A stretch of DNA of 64,000 nucleotides, from NCBI GenBank assembly GCA_963693315.1, contig OY856186.1, positions 374,051,663-374,115,662 of the forward strand. Reading direction: 5' to 3'. Position 1 is the stretch's first letter. Each line of letters opens with the position of its first letter. The position numbers and the translations under genes are program-made. Of the stretch, positions 24,601-33,136 are shown one piece after another. The DNA comes from Diogma glabrata. Its lineage: Eukaryota; Arthropoda; Insecta; Diptera; Cylindrotomidae. Under the pieces are notes generated by a model. That model had not been told where the DNA came from, did not search any database, and was given only the letters and a program-made list of their open reading frames with translations.

Positions 24601-27600
24601 ATAAATAAAATAAATAAAATAAATAAAATAAATAAAATAAATAAAATAAATAAAATAAATAAAATAAATAAAATAAATAAAATAAATAAAATAAATAAAA
24701 TAAATAAAATAAATAAAATAAATAAAATAAATAAAATAAATAAAATAAATAAAATAAATAAAATAAATAAAATAAATAAAATAAATAAAATAAATAAAAT
24801 AAATAAAATAAATAAAATAAATAAATAATATTAGTTTTAATTATTTTATAATTTGGATTATTTAGAATATTTAAATATCTTTATAAACAAATAATCATTA
24901 CAAAAATAATTTCATTTTCAAAAAAATATCATTCATTTTTATTTGAGTTATAAAAAAAATAATTCATTTTCAAACAAAATGTTAAAATCATCCATTTTTA
25001 TCTGAGTTTTCAAGTAGTTTTTGTTTTTTTTATTGTGGTAGCACTGCCTCTGTGCAGCGAAATTAAAATTAGAGATATCTTGCAGAATTTTTCTGCATGC
25101 AGAATTTACATGTAATTGCTCTCATATAACAACACATGTTCTGATTTCGCTGCACGCAGAATTCTGCAGATGTATTTGGACCATTAAATATTCAAAAATT
25201 CAAACTTTTTTCAAAATGCTAAAAATATTGCAAAAATTATAACAATATCAAAAATTGAAACTTTTTCCAAAATTATAAAAATTATAATAAAATCAAAAAT
25301 TCAAAATTTTTCAAAATTCTAATTATATTCCAAAAATTCTTACAAAATTAAAAATTGAAACTTTTTCATAATTCTAAAAATATTTCAAAATCTATAACAA
25401 ATTCAAAAATCTCCATGTTCAATTATATTTACGTAAGCAAACAGCAAAATTTTTTTTTCCAAAAAATTATCTAAATAAATAAATGAAATCATATTTTTGA
25501 CACACTTGACAATATTTTTTTGGCAAACTTATAATGCAATGAAATTCTTAATAATAATAATCCCATGTTCATTATACATTTCATTTCATACAAATAACTA
25601 ATTTTATTTGTTCCTAAAAAAAATAATGAAAATCATTCTTTTGACACACTTGACATTGTTTTTTTGACTAACTTATAATTCTCAATAATAATAATAAAAT
25701 TTCATGTCGTACAAATAATTAATTTAATTTTTTTCCAAAACATTTGGTAAAAAATAAATAAAAATCTTTCTTTTGACACACTTGAGAACATTTTTTTGAC
25801 AAACTTATAATGTCACATTTCTCAATAATAATAATAAAATTTCATGTCAAACAAATAATTAATTTTATTTTTTTCCAAAAAAATTGGTAAAAAAATAAAT
25901 AAAAATCTTTCTTTTGACACACTTGACAAAATTTTTTTGACAAACTGATAAAGCCATAATTCTCAATAATAATAATAAAATTTCATGTCGTACAAATAAT
26001 TAATTTTATTTTTTTCCAAAAAATTTGGTAAAAAAATAAATAAAAATCATTCCTTTGACACACTTGACAACATTTTTTTGACAAACTTATAATGCAATAA
26101 TCTAGTTTTTGATCTCACATAGCAATCCCGACGATCCAGATTTTTCCACATTCTTTGTTCCTACTCGTTATCACTTAAAATGAACGTTTTTTAAGCAAAA
26201 AATATGCATATTTCCTTGTTTTGACACACTTGACGATTTTTTTGACACACTTTCGGTACAGTTATCGAACACATCGTCCTTTCGGCTCTTATCATTGAGT
26301 GTACGTACCTATTTTTAGAATTCAAAATTTTTCAAATCCCTTCAGCCGTTTTCTAGATTTCGTCGGTTGTGACGGCCGGCAGGCCGGTCGGCCGACAGAC
26401 AGACATCCATTTTTTTTTGCTTTTTTAGAATCTGTAGGCCCTAAGATGTCGAGAAATGCCAAAAAAGGTGGGGGTAAGAATTTCACTTTTAGCTCATATA
26501 TGTAATATTTGTCTTTCAGACCGAAGTAACTATTGTAGATTTTCGATTTTTTATACGAAATTATTGTTTATGGTTGTGTTCAAAATCAATTTTTAGCGTG
26601 AAACCACAACTGCAAATCGTTTTTTTTTCTGTTTTACTCTCTGAGAAACCGAAATTTTTACCCATAAACGTGCGATACTTTTTCATTTGATTTGAAATTG
26701 TACAATTATTGCAAGTTATTTTTTATATCTACTAGGAAAAAACCCTACCACAAAAAAATAATAGTTTCTTACCCCATGCGGCTCAAAAAAACTAAAGATA
26801 AAAGATGACATTTTGATTTTTTTGTAACCAAACATAGTTTTTTGAAATTTCATCAACGAAAAATAAATTTGTCAATAATAAAATAAGTTTCTCAACAAGT
26901 TTTATTAAAATAATCAAAAACTAGCACAACTATGAAGAAAACATTTAATACTTTTTGGTATTTTAAATTTAGAACTGTTTTTAATTTAATAAAAAAGTTT
27001 GTGTTAATAAATATAAACATTGAAAACCAACCAAAATGAATAAAAGACAAATTTAATATGACAGATGTGCTATCACCATTTTTTGTCTTTGTTCATACAA
27101 TTGTTGAGTTATGTCTTCTCTATATTTATATATACTCCAAGAGAATTTAGAAAAACATGAAATTATTCGTAGATTGTAATTTGTCCATTTTAGACAGACC
27201 AACCCTATAAGTCCGTACCGGTCACGTGAATGTATGGGATTGTATTTATATATATTTTCGATATATAGAAATATATGAATTTCCGATATATAGAAATCCA
27301 GTTTCTGGTGTTTGGCTGTTTTCTTGAGACATTTTTAATCACTTTATTCAAATGACTGACCGACTTTCTTTAGTTGTTTCTTAAAACCTTTGCTTTTCTT
27401 TAGAAATTATCTGCATGGTTAGTTTAGAGTCATTTTGGTTTTAGAAATAAATTGGTAGACATATGCGTCAGCGTGAATAGGCTAGCTTAGTTCTTACTAA
27501 GGTTTCCCTTTTAATGACTGAAAAACCAATCCAATTTACCAAAAATTTTTGTGTTTGAATAGTGTGTTAGATTCTGTTTACTGATAGTGTTCGGTGAATA

Positions 27601-30600
27601 TTAATGTATTATTCAATGTTTTCATGCAAAAATGTTGATATTGTCACAGTAGGATGGGCCTACCTCGTTCCATTGTGAGCGACATTTTAACTTGAGCTTG
27701 CATAATTCCTTTTTGTTGACGCTACCACTCAACTCCACTCAAAAAATTTTGAATATTGTTTCATTCATTTTAGTCTTGCTAAGTTGTGCATAATCTAAAA
27801 ATGCTACACGGTTTGTAGCTTTAACCTCTGTATCGATATTTCCAAATTTGAGTTTTCGGTCAAAATAGTTGCCCAATATGTGTTTTTGAAAGCGAATTTA
27901 AATTGCCCCTTGTCAACATAAGCACAATTAGTTGATTTGCGTCCGTTCTTATTCGCACTCCTCTCTTTCTGTGTCCAATCACTTTTTTCTTTTATAATCA
28001 TGTGGCGAACTTACAAATACAGAAGAAGTCTTATACCTGAGACTTGTATTTTTATTTTTCAGCATACATAAGCTAACTAGAACTAACTACCCATTATATT
28101 ATATTAAGCTTAGATTATGATCTTTTTTACTTAACACTTCTAATCCCTGGTGAATACCTATAGTTAGTTAGAGCACCTTCTCTAATTGAGCCTCCTTTAA
28201 CAACTTCCGTCTAATGTAAATCAAGGCTTCACCATCTTTGAGTAGATGGGCTGGGATTTATTATTCCAATAGACATAATCTTCATTCGTCCTTTTGTCCC
28301 ACCCCAATGTTCATCTAGTGTCCTGTATAGGAAACCTCTGTCAGTATTCTCAGGTTGTTCTTATTCAGCCTAGAGCACATTGCTGCAGTCTTTTAATTGA
28401 ACGACCCAATCAACTTCTTGGACTGTCTTAAGCTTACGGTTTCATTACAGGGTTTGAACCATTCCATAATAATTACTTCCTTTATTTTTTCATAGATGGC
28501 TTTTGTCCCCAATCTATTAAAGGGCTCCGAGCTGACAAAAGTTGTTAATGCACTTCACCTAGCTAATTTGTCGGTTTCTTTATAGCCGACGATACCCACA
28601 TGACCAGGTATTCAGAAAACTAGTACCTTTTTATCATTCCTAAGCTCACAGAGTATCCAACAATTATAGATGTGATGGTGTATGAGATTAGTGCATTAAT
28701 TGCAGCTTGGATGTCTGACAAGGTGGCAATTCTCTCATTCTGATAATTCCTTCCTGAGCTGAACCTTGCGCAGTTTTTGATTACACATATCTCAGATAGG
28801 ATGACGCTAAGGTAGGTGCCCATGGGCTTAAAGTATTTGGTTTTTGGTCCAAATACAGTTCACCCCTAACTCGATTTTTGAAATATCCGCGTACATTTGA
28901 TTACATCGTTGCTTAGATGGTACAAAGTGAATTCTTTCCTCCACTCCGACTTTTTACACAACTGCGATGTATGTTTGCAATCGAAGTTGAACTGCTTAAT
29001 CATATCGTATTTAGGAAATCCAATCAAGGGTTTCGCTTTCTATGCTTAATTCTACAAGTGGAATGGAGACAGTTTTAACAGCATTGTCCCATTGTTCCCG
29101 TTATGCAAATGCAGGCTAGCCTCTGCATATCTTCCCGCTTCGTCTTCCCAGTGTTCCCAGTGTTCGCTTCGTAAGTGATGGCTTGTCTTTCAATTGTTGT
29201 AAACATCCACCTTAGGATACCTGAGCTGCACCTCATGTTTTACTCGCAAGGTTTTTGCATATCATCATAGAACTTACTGTTTTGCTTACCACTGCTTTTA
29301 TGTAGTTTATCCAAAAGAGTTTGCTATCGAGAATTACTTCCAGAAATTTTGTCTCCTGTGAAGATTTAACTATAGGTCACGATGATGGGTTTCATGCTAA
29401 GTTTTTTCTTCTTGTTTGTCAGATTTTAGTCCCACAGATGTGCACCAAGTGTAAACTAGATTCAGATGGTTGTACAATATCTCAAAGCTAACTTCTGACG
29501 GTAATGAAAATGTCATCCGCGAACAAAATTTCATCTACCATACCAGACTGCACATAAGGGGTAATAAGACCTCACCTGGCGACAGCCCCTTGTGGTGAAA
29601 TGGCTGATTTTACAAATCTCGGAAATTTCAGTTGAATTTTTGGAACTATATGATTTTTGAGAGCTATTTCATATTTTTATCTTTGATTTCCTCTAAACTT
29701 TTCTTTGCCGTTGATAACTTTAAATCTGGGTAAAATTTTCCATCTAATCCTAAGATGTGTCTGAATTCTAGAAATTTTATAAGTTGTAGAGGTTTGGTAA
29801 GTTAAAATAGAAAAAGAGTTAGCACTATTTTAATTGGAATTTTAATTAATATTTTTAAGAAAACATAAACAAATAAAAATTGTCAATAGGTGAATAGCAG
29901 AAAACAGCCTTGGTTGCTGTATGATATATAAACTGCTCAAAAAAGACCAAAGCATCAGAATCATAAGCCAATTTTCAGTCTTGAGAGTTTGAGGTTTCGG
30001 CTTCTTTATATATTGTTTACTATGACATTTCTGTTAACAAGTTTGCCCAAGAACATATTGCTGAAATAACATTATATAAATTAATATTTATAATGTATTT
30101 ATAATATCTTATTTTAAGTTAGTAATAGTTCTAATAAAATTAGATAGAATAATTTTTAGATTAAGAAGCTTAAATTGTGTAAGTGATTTATGTTCCTAGA
30201 ACTAATCTGTTAATATTAATGTAATTTATTATATCATATAATTTTTTGTATATGTTTAAATGTTATGTGTCTGTTGTTTAATTATGTTAATTAATTTATT
30301 TTGAACAATAAATTTAATATTTGTGAATGCTTTGATGCGCTTTTAATTATATATTATGCTTATTATGCTAAGGATTATTTGGTGAATTGTTCGCTTTGTT
30401 ATTGTTAGCGAAACGAAGGCTCGCTTTTAATTTTACTTCACATACCAGCATTAACAACTTTGTTTGATTTTAATAAACATTCTAAACATCTAAGAGGAGA
30501 ACAAAAGTAAACTATTTAAGAAATCGACATAGCTTGTTGTTAATCAAAATGTAGTAAGGATTATATTAATGGATATTGCGAAAATCGTTTAGTTTATAAA

Positions 30601-30979
30601 TATTGTAAGATCGAAATAAGTTTTAATATATTATTAATATTTTTAGAAACTTCATCTACCACATGGATGTGTTCTGAAAAATGTTCGTATCCCACATAGA
30701 CATGAAAATTATCGGAAAAATCATCAACAACATAAGAATAAGCGTAAGTATTTGTTTAAGTATTTTCGAAACTATATAAGAAAAGAAGTTTTATAAAACA
30801 GATAATCGAATTTGATATAACATCATTGTATCAGTAGTCAAAAAATCCATACATTTAATATAAATATTAACCTTGTTTCCTTTTTGTTTTCAGACAACAT
30901 GTTGAGACACTATCGTACATGGGATGACCAAAGCAACTTGAATGCTTATTACCACCCAAACCATCAATGGGTTAAATAA
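558..30979 (+). CDS. Fibrillin-like secreted EGF/Sushi/HYR protein (whole gene model, 5' partial)
   Basis: Spliced gene of nine exons: 558-683, 948-1205, 1428-1727, 1892-4699, 21879-22076, 22137-22595, 22655-23058, 30647-30743 and 30894-30979. Each exon has AG/GT borders and phases agree throughout (phase 1 up to the seventh exon, then 0, then 1). The product holds 26 EGF modules, mostly calcium-binding (D-I/V-D/N-E-C starts), then one Sushi/CCP module, two HYR modules and a short basic tail. This architecture is that of a secreted extracellular-matrix or adhesion protein. The first exon here starts mid-protein, so signal peptide and promoter lie upstream of the window. The order EGF-Sushi-HYR recalls Drosophila frac (CG7526), a matrix protein linked to motor axon guidance; that is from memory and unproven, so no symbol is given. 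The 17.2-kb and 7.6-kb introns are filled with transposons. Confidence 0.8.
948..1205 (+). CDS. EGF exon 2 in window (two modules)
   Basis: Acceptor CTTTAAG ends at 947, an acceptor with a somewhat weak local pyrimidine run but a T-rich tract further upstream; donor GTAAAT starts at 1206. The 258-bp phase 1-1 exon encodes two EGF modules. The first begins INEC and the second [10 protein letters not shown], ending near WRTCS. The junction codon with the previous exon gives Tyr where most modules have Asp, so the first module starts Y-I-N-E-C; its calcium site may be weaker, as the leading acidic residue normally contributes to the site. Confidence 0.85.
1428..1727 (+). CDS. EGF exon 3 in window with acidic insertion
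   Basis: Acceptor ATTTTAG ends at 1427 and donor GTAATG starts at 1728; 300 bp, phase 1-1. It encodes a single EGF module beginning DIDEC. Between the fourth and fifth cysteines, where EGF modules normally have one residue (C-x-C), there is a 59-residue insertion (codons 1508-1684) rich in Glu, Asp and His with no cysteine. The module then resumes with GCQDGF and ends at DC. The reading frame is open across the whole exon and both splice phases fit, so the insertion appears to be translated and not an unspliced intron. Confidence 0.8.
1892..4699 (+). CDS. Giant EGF exon (22 EGF modules)
   Basis: Acceptor CCCCTAG ends at 1891 and donor GTAAGA starts at 4700; 2808 bp, exactly 936 codons, phase 1-1. 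I count 22 consecutive EGF modules, most opening D-I/V-D/N-E-C and carrying the C-x-C...G-Y/F/H pattern with a final T-C. Modules 3, 4, 7, 8 and 20 lack the DEC-type start and are probably not calcium-binding. Module 2 has a longer, Ser/Thr-rich Cys1-Cys2 loop; the fourth has a long N-terminal spacer. Many modules carry N-x-T/S glycosylation sequons. Fusion of so many modules in one exon contrasts with the one-module exons upstream and suggests intron loss. The open frame runs past the donor to 4773, but a later exon continues in phase. Confidence 0.9.
7255..7800. repeat. Diverged copy of the 62.5-kb inverted-repeat element
   Basis: The segment starting with the GAGAGAGTGACATGCGC motif near 7267 matches the terminal repeat of the element at 62537-63342, and the stretches around 7400-7555 and 7660-7800 match 62610-62735 and 63355-63500 in the same order. 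Runs such as GTGTGAAAAAATTAGTATTT and TTTGATGTCTTTCATTGTAG are shared. The copy is shorter than the second one because the inner inverted repeat is missing. Confidence 0.6.
7985..8120 (-). pseudogene. R1-like LINE scrap
   Basis: Minus-strand fragment related to the LINE relic at 17300-17440: both contain TGCCTACT followed by CCGTAAC, a TTTTAGTTGT-like stretch, and GCAGCCTCAGA or GCGGCCTCAGA. It is heavily decayed and encodes nothing intact. Assignment rests only on the local similarity. Confidence 0.35.
8172..8175. repeat. Target site duplication AGTA (left)
   Basis: AGTA immediately left of the element, matched by AGTA at 14060-14063. It fixes the LTR borders. Confidence 0.8.
8176..8636 (-). 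repeat. 3' LTR of the CsRn1-type element
   Basis: 461 bp; read on the minus strand it starts TGTAGCGG and ends ATATTATA, so only the 5' TG is canonical. It differs from 13599-14059 at one position (G8188 against A13611). An internal imperfect duplication of about 60 bp (TTCAAAATATTATTT units near 8290 and 8350) lies inside the LTR. Confidence 0.92.
8637..8650 (-). promoter_or_regulatory. Polypurine tract
   Basis: On the minus strand TGAGGGGAGGGTGA abuts the 3' LTR, the expected place for the plus-strand primer of reverse transcription. Confidence 0.8.
8675..11812 (-). CDS. pol: Retrotransposon Pol (PR-RT-RNaseH-IN)
   Basis: A 1045-residue open frame for reverse transcription and integration. 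Domains in order: aspartic protease with DTGA at residues 53-56; RT with YIDD at 353-356; RNase H with TDAS at 511-514 and a YTDHKP stretch at 576-581; integrase zinc finger H708, H712, C742, C745; catalytic D774, D833 and E869 with 35 residues between the last two; and a GPF motif at 993-995. All catalytic residues are present. The frame opens at 11824 and overlaps gag. Pol lies in the -1 frame, and the slip site corresponds to the Lys-Lys at residues 19-20, so the first codons including the methionine are probably not used. The frame is undamaged from end to end. Confidence 0.95.
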   Translation of the reverse strand: MYSTVQLPRQQARISIKFKKLNQPAINAADSRVLESRRLFVRDSVNKLTFLVDTGADFSVLPFKIFYGMKPHDPNLSLSAANGTIIHTFGSKLLNINIGLRRSFTFPFILASVDRPIIGADFLSSNGLLVDLKGRRLIDTSTGLSINTMTACVQTPSPKQYSINTDYGSLLASYPSLTEPPNYNAPVKHNVVHYITTTGRLPFSHPRRLDATKHKAAKTEFEYMMKLGICQTSSSPVSSPLHLVKKTVDNDWRPCGDYRRLNAVTIPDRYPIPHIHNFSMNLRGCSVFSKIDLVRAYHMIPVAPEDVPKTAITTPFGLFEFLRMPFGLRNAAQTFQRFMNEVIKELDFPIFVYIDDILVASKNEEEHKKHLKLLFEKLIEFDVKIKSSECIFGVPVLDFLSHKITPDGIAPSQEKVAIITNFLEPTSVTQIQRFVGMVNYYHRFIPKLAELLSPIHAHLATLTTSKGKATKKIPFTWPECCRSAFAEVKSALAEVTLLAHPLNEGTFSITTDASNMAIGAVLQQYSKRCWEPLAFFSKKLSPAEIKYSAFDRELLAIYLSIKHFRYFLEGRQFTIYTDHKPLTKALFTKTERSPRQTTHLSFISQFTNDIQHVNGKDNVVADCLSRINDPEITQLEVIGIDLTKLAQAQVTDVELENLLSDLNRSPNSKFKIDKFEFPNLSLYCETSTGTNRPYVPVSMRRIVFENLHKFSHPGVRGSRKLVSSRYFWPNLNKDINNWAKSCIACQKSKVHKHIRSEVAHFPMPSGRFQHIHMDIVGPLPPSEGNQYIFTIVDRFTRWPEAYPISDMTTTTIVKTFVDQYIPRFGIPLEITTDRGSQFESKLFSELTKLLGSHRIRTTAYHPQANGMVERFHRSLKNSLIARGDTIHWSSELPIILLGLRASFNEDLKCTPADLVYGQSLKLPGEFFEPSPSNVTMDHNLFLERFRATMRNLKPVDTRKSTRPIFLPKNINNCEYVFIRTDKVRPALTAPYEGPFKVIRRTRKNFVVEVNGKQSTVSIDRVKPAFGILTVGHLGGLKNGRKVHFI
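11749..12687 (-). CDS. gag: Retrotransposon Gag with CHCC zinc box
   Basis: A 312-residue structural protein of the CsRn1-type element. The N-terminal half (about residues 35-200) resembles gypsy capsid, with a [12 protein letters not shown] motif near residues 49-60. A basic Arg/Ser-rich stretch (about 240-275) suits RNA binding. It ends with a zinc box C280-x2-H283-x9-C293-x3-C297, the unusual CHCC order of CsRn1-clade elements, where other retroelements have CCHC. The stop TAA follows directly on the frameshift heptamer. The first methionine is at 12687, about 0.9 kb inside the 5' LTR. Confidence 0.93.
   Translation of the reverse strand: MVFFKSKMPPNDPEITLPSDSKQSTSNVDASSRTTTTKGLNLPVFSKKHPQIWFTQAELQFKHFKCTSDAEKYFYVSNAIPESMLGDIGDLLMAPPAENMYSTIKKALISRCSPSINQRLEVLLSKIELGDAKPSEAYRTMKSLVGDELVSEDFLNLAWRRKLPDVMQIPLMALDGIKTQDELVEIADRMHEANPGTSSICSTSGQHQTNRPEYSTNNTSFCDIESRMSRLEELIRSTTLGRSRSPARGSFNRYSRRPSRNRSRGRSPSTNRSSESEQLCWYHKKWGNMAQKCTPPCNFQGNKPVSQSNSKN
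11752..11758 (-). promoter_or_regulatory. -1 ribosomal frameshift heptamer
   Basis: On the minus strand the last sense codons of gag read TCA AAA AAC followed by TAA. A AAA AAC is a canonical X XXY YYZ slippery heptamer. A -1 slip joins gag to the pol frame exactly within the 76-bp overlap (11749-11824). The gag stop is immediately downstream. Confidence 0.85.
13298..13380. repeat. Two tandem about 41-bp leader repeats
   Basis: Units 13298-13340 (43 bp) and 13341-13380 (40 bp) share GGGTCACCTTAGGGGC followed by TATTCCCG and TAGT-GTTTG. They differ by one 3-bp gap and a few bases. Position in the leader of an LTR element recalls regulatory repeats in the gypsy leader, but the motif is not one I recognise. 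Confidence 0.8.
13586..13597 (-). promoter_or_regulatory. Primer binding site (tRNA-Trp-like)
   Basis: On the minus strand TGGTGACGCCGA starts one base after the 5' LTR. It matches the complement of the 3' end of tRNA-Trp (TGGTGACCCCGA, recalled) at 11 of 12 positions, the primer reported for CsRn1-type elements. Confidence 0.65.
13599..14059 (-). repeat. 5' LTR of the CsRn1-type element
   Basis: 461 bp, the promoter-bearing LTR on the minus strand. Same length as the left LTR with one visible substitution. Followed on the minus strand by one base and then the primer binding site. Confidence 0.92.
14060..14063. repeat. Target site duplication AGTA (right)
   Basis: Second copy of the 4-bp host duplication, directly after the right LTR. 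Confidence 0.8.
14207..14266. repeat. Short hairpin
   Basis: Arms 14207-14226 and 14247-14266 are inverted repeats of 20 nt with one mismatch (TCAATAAACAATTTGTTAAT). Loop 20 nt. No function seen. Confidence 0.5.
14780..15190 (+). pseudogene. Decayed gypsy integrase, 5' part
   Basis: Plus-strand relic. A frame through 14917-15042 reads like a gypsy integrase core ([15 protein letters not shown], then [15 protein letters not shown]), preceded by a HIDIIG-like start near 14900. Near 15145-15182 a segment reads [12 protein letters not shown], corresponding to the stretch after the second catalytic Asp. Stops and frameshifts break it. The relic continues at 18416 beyond an inserted LINE. Confidence 0.55.
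15447..18400 (-). pseudogene. R1-like non-LTR retrotransposon relic
   Basis: Minus-strand LINE broken by many frameshifts. From 5' to 3': an AP-endonuclease start reading QSNLQHS near 18385 and its GDFNA motif at about 17980-17994; RT N-terminal part with KRGKA and [15 protein letters not shown] (17240-16974); the RT active site as YPDD in place of YADD at about 16485-16496; and a C-terminal region ending in a [26 protein letters not shown] stretch (15700-15450) of the kind seen after RT in R1-clade elements. The opening NLQHS and this tail favour R1 or a related clade. It lies between two parts of one gypsy integrase, so it inserted into that element. Confidence 0.7.
18416..18810 (+). pseudogene. 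Decayed gypsy integrase, 3' part
   Basis: Continuation of the relic at 14780-15190. A frame from 18431 reads [15 protein letters not shown] then [16 protein letters not shown], matching the segment that follows the catalytic Glu of gypsy integrases. The position of that Glu is Lys here. Near 18680-18800 frames read [18 protein letters not shown] and DRLKPCF, the GPY/F-type C-terminus. Several frameshifts separate them. Confidence 0.6.
18811..21878 (+). other. Large intron, last part: nothing recognised
   Basis: AT-rich sequence up to the Sushi exon. The first few hundred bases may be the tail of the gypsy relic. The remainder shows no exon, no long repeat and no element ends that I can identify. 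Confidence 0.5.
21879..22076 (+). CDS. Sushi/CCP exon
   Basis: Acceptor ATTTCCAG ends at 21878; donor GTAAAA starts at 22077; 198 bp, phase 1-1, matching the donor at 4700. It encodes one Sushi module: the cysteine pattern NCK...RCT...WCNKGYKL...GHW...VC with the Trp before the last cysteine that typifies the fold. Joined to the EGF array, this gives the EGF-Sushi order of the protein. Confidence 0.85.
22137..22595 (+). CDS. Sushi remainder and first HYR module exon
   Basis: Acceptor TTTTTTTTCAG ends at 22136; donor GTAAGC starts at 22596; 459 bp, phase 1-1. The first part ([11 protein letters not shown]...[13 protein letters not shown]...[10 protein letters not shown]) is a second Sushi-like unit of about 60 residues, so the gene may carry two Sushi modules. 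The rest is an HYR module ([11 protein letters not shown]...[14 protein letters not shown]...C.TIITV), an immunoglobulin-like adhesion fold. The reading frame joins both neighbours cleanly. Confidence 0.85.
22655..23058 (+). CDS. Second HYR module exon
   Basis: Acceptor TTTATAG ends at 22654; donor GTAAGT starts at 23059. Encodes a second HYR module ([12 protein letters not shown]...[27 protein letters not shown]) and a C-terminal stretch with one further cysteine ([17 protein letters not shown]). The open frame runs on to a stop at 23220 with a low-complexity Asn/Lys tail, but the strong donor is in frame with the exon at 30647, so the read-through is probably intronic. An alternative short isoform ending at 23220 is possible. 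Confidence 0.8.
24102..25183. mobile_element. MITE-like element nested in the long repeat
   Basis: About 1.08 kb with imperfect terminal inverted repeats of about 22 bp (TGCCCAAAATACATGTGCAG on the left; TGGTCCAAATACATCTGCAG read inward on the right). TTA flanks both ends (24099-24101 and 25184-25186). The other copy of the host repeat lacks it and reads straight across near 31640 (AAAAATTCTTAAAAATTC), an empty site. A TTA duplication suits PIF/Harbinger-type MITEs. No transposase. Confidence 0.65.
24391..24829 (+). repeat. 9-bp minisatellite (TAAATAAAA)n
   Basis: About 440 bp, close to 48 units, very homogeneous, with single changes near 24510 (G) and 24556 (C). It lies in the middle of the MITE-like element. 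The minus-strand open frame of repeated FYL is an artefact of the 9-bp period. Confidence 0.95.
28150..29610 (-). pseudogene. LINE fragment (RT end and RNase H)
   Basis: Minus strand. Near 29600-29500 a frame reads [29 protein letters not shown], the RT G-x-PQG and FADD motifs. At 28860-28620 an RNase H reads [27 protein letters not shown] then [22 protein letters not shown], followed by a decayed G-H-V-G-I-x-G region. The tail runs to about 28150 with stops. The combination of RT and RNase H suits the I, Jockey-related or R1 groups. No endonuclease half is present. Confidence 0.7.
30647..30743 (+). CDS. Penultimate exon, C-terminal basic tail
   Basis: Acceptor TATTTTTAG ends at 30646 and donor GTAAGT starts at 30744; 97 bp, entered in phase 0 exactly as the donor at 23059 leaves. 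Encodes [25 protein letters not shown] and then a His/Gln/Lys-rich stretch. Its single cysteine could pair with the lone cysteine after the second HYR module. Too short for an ORF scan. Confidence 0.75.
30894..30979 (+). CDS. Terminal exon
   Basis: Acceptor TTTGTTTTCAG ends at 30893. Completes the split codon and encodes 27 further residues, ending [10 protein letters not shown] and TAA at 30977-30979. Frame agrees with the previous exon, and a polyadenylation signal follows 260 bp on. Confidence 0.75.
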
Positions 30980-31265
30980 TAGACATCAAAGAAAATCGAC
31001 AATTTGGAAAATTTATTAACAAAAAAAAACGAAATCGATTTATTTAACTTATTATATATAATAATTAATGTTTAATTTTAATTATTTTTTACAGTAAAGA
31101 TAAATTCATTAATTTTTTTTAAATGTTCATTTCTCACGCCGACGACTTTAAAATTTCAAAAAATATGAATGCTTTTCGTTAAACGTGCTATGTATGTTGT
31201 AATTAAGTTTTTTTATAATTAATGTATGTAATTTTAAAATAAAAGTTTGGTAATAACATTAATAT
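30980..31265 (+). terminator. 3' UTR with polyadenylation signal
   Basis: AT-rich 3' UTR of the EGF/HYR gene. AATAAA lies at 31238-31243, followed by a G/T-rich stretch (AAGTTTGGT). The end point is approximate. Confidence 0.6.
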
Positions 31266-31311
31266 TTGGTTTTACTTTCGCAATACCAAGAAATATCTAA
31301 TCAATGTAACT

Positions 31312-32886
31312 GATAAAATATCAAGACTTCGGTCTGGGTAAAGGATTTTGATATAGTTTTCGGCAAAAACTTTCACGAGGACATGGTTTTTAGTATAGGG
31401 CAGCGATGTATATCAAACATAACTCTTTGTTAAAGTACAAGTATTTTTTATATCTGTTTAAAAATTTATTACAAAACTAACACGAAACATCAATACGTTG
31501 CCGGAAAATTATAATCAAAATTCCAAAAATATTGTTAAATTAAATAAAATCAAACTTTTTCAAAATTCCAAAAATATTCCAAAAATTAGAATAAAATCAA
31601 TTATTTTTTTCTAAATTCCGATAATATGCCAAAAATTCTTAAAAATTCGAACTTTTCCAAATTTCTAAAAATATTGCAAAAATTATTACAAAATCAAAAA
31701 TTAAAACTTTTTTCAAAAGTCCAAAAATTATAATAAAATCAAAAATTAAAAATTTTTCAAAATTCTAAAAATATTCCAAAAATTCTTACAAAATTTAATT
31801 CAAAAATTAAAAGTTTTTCCGAAATTCTAAAATTATTGCAAAAATTATTACTAAATCAAAAATACAAACTTTTTCAAAATTCCAAAAATATTTCAAAAAC
31901 TATAACAAATTCAAAAATTTCCATGTTCAATTTCATTTTCAATTACATTTACGTCATAAAAACAGCTACATTTTTTTTTTCCAAAAAGTTGGCTAAAAAA
32001 TAAATGAAATTATTTTTTAACACACTTGACAACATTTTTTTGACAAACCTATAATCCCATAATTCTCAATAATAATTATTAAATTTCATTTCGAGCAAAC
32101 AATTTTGTTTTTTCCAAAAAATTGGGTAAAAAATAAATAAAAATCTCTCTTTTGACACACTTGACAACATTTTTTTTGACAAACTTATAATGCCATAATT
32201 CTCAATAATAATTATAAAATTTAATTCAAAGAAACAATTTTATTTTTTTCCAAAACGTTGGGTAAAAAAATAAATAAAAATCTTTATTTTGAGTTTTGAC
32301 ACACTTGACAACATTTTTTTGACAAACTTATAATGCAATAATTCTCAATAATAATAATAAAATTTCATTTCCAACAAACAATTCATTTTATTTTTTTTCC
32401 AAAAAATTAGGTAAAAAAATAAATAAAAATTTTTCTTTTGACACACTTGACAACATTTTTTTGACAAACTTATAATGCAATAATCTAGTTTTCGATCTCA
32501 CATACCAATCCCGACCATCAAGATTCCCCCAAATTTAATGTTCCTACTCGTAATCACTTAAAATGAACGTTTTTTAAGCCAAAAATATGAAAATTTGCTA
32601 TTTTTGACACACATAATGATTTTTTTGACACACTTCCGGTACAGTTATCGAACACAGCGTCCTTTCGGACCTGTATCTTGTGAATACCTATTTAAAAAAA
32701 AAAAGTTTTTGAAATCCCTCCAGCCGTTTTCCCTGCAGGCCGACAGACAGACATACATTTTTTTTTTTTGCTTTTTTAGAATCAGGAAGTCCTAAAACGT
32801 CGAGAAATGTCAAAAAAAGTGGGGGTAAAAATTTCACTTTGAGCTCATGAATGTAATACTTAGGTCTTTCAGACCGAAGTAACTGG
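31312..32886 (+). repeat. Long non-coding repeat, copy 2
   Basis: Direct copy of the repeat at 23450-26533, without the MITE-like insertion. Carries four of the roughly 140-bp GACACACTTGACAA units (near 32020, 32154, 32297 and 32442) and the same end TTTCAGACCGAAGTAACT. Ends abruptly against unrelated sequence. No coding capacity. Confidence 0.75.
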
Positions 32887-33136
32887 GTTAAATTTGTTAC
32901 GAAGCTCTTGTCCCTAAAATATTTTTTTTTAATCAAGTTCAGTCTTGTCGACTTTTCTCCTATATAAATATTTTATTTTTCTTAATTACCAGCTTATGTC
33001 TAACAATATTTGATATTATTAAAATTTAATCATGTATAAGGTTAATTTCATTTCTGACCGACATGACATCAGTGGCAAGATGTTGTAACATCACTTTTGA
33101 CGATTCTATCGTATTTTACGCTAATCGGTTATGCTA

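Larger units (their letters stand above)
23450..26533 (+). repeat. Long non-coding repeat, copy 1
   Basis: Shares start (ATATCAAGAC.TCGGTCT), middle and end (TTTCAGACCGAAGTAACT) with 31312-32886 in the same orientation. The outermost parts carry short inverted complements (ACTTCGGTCTG against CAGACCGAAGT). Internally it has decayed AAATTCCAAAAATAT-type repeats, then about five tandem units of roughly 140 bp opening GACACACTTGACAA (near 25499, 25640, 25776, 25915 and 26057). No coding capacity; an ORF across the 3' part is an artefact. A GC-rich block of CCGGCAGGCCGGTCGGCCGA sits near 26375-26395. Confidence 0.75.
23059..30646 (+). other. 7.6-kb intron filled with repeats
   Basis: Separates the second HYR exon from the C-terminal exons. 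Contains a long non-coding repeat (23450-26530) with an inserted MITE-like element, and a LINE fragment (28150-29610). 26540-28130 and 29620-30640 show nothing else recognised. Confidence 0.7.

Noticed and set aside
24391..24829. Possible CRISPR-like regular array
   Set aside because: Units are 9 bp without spacers and the genome is eukaryotic.
26299..26505. Frame containing [16 protein letters not shown]; counterpart at 32688-32936
   Set aside because: Both fall in the end of the long non-coding repeat and are on opposite strands; not conserved coding.
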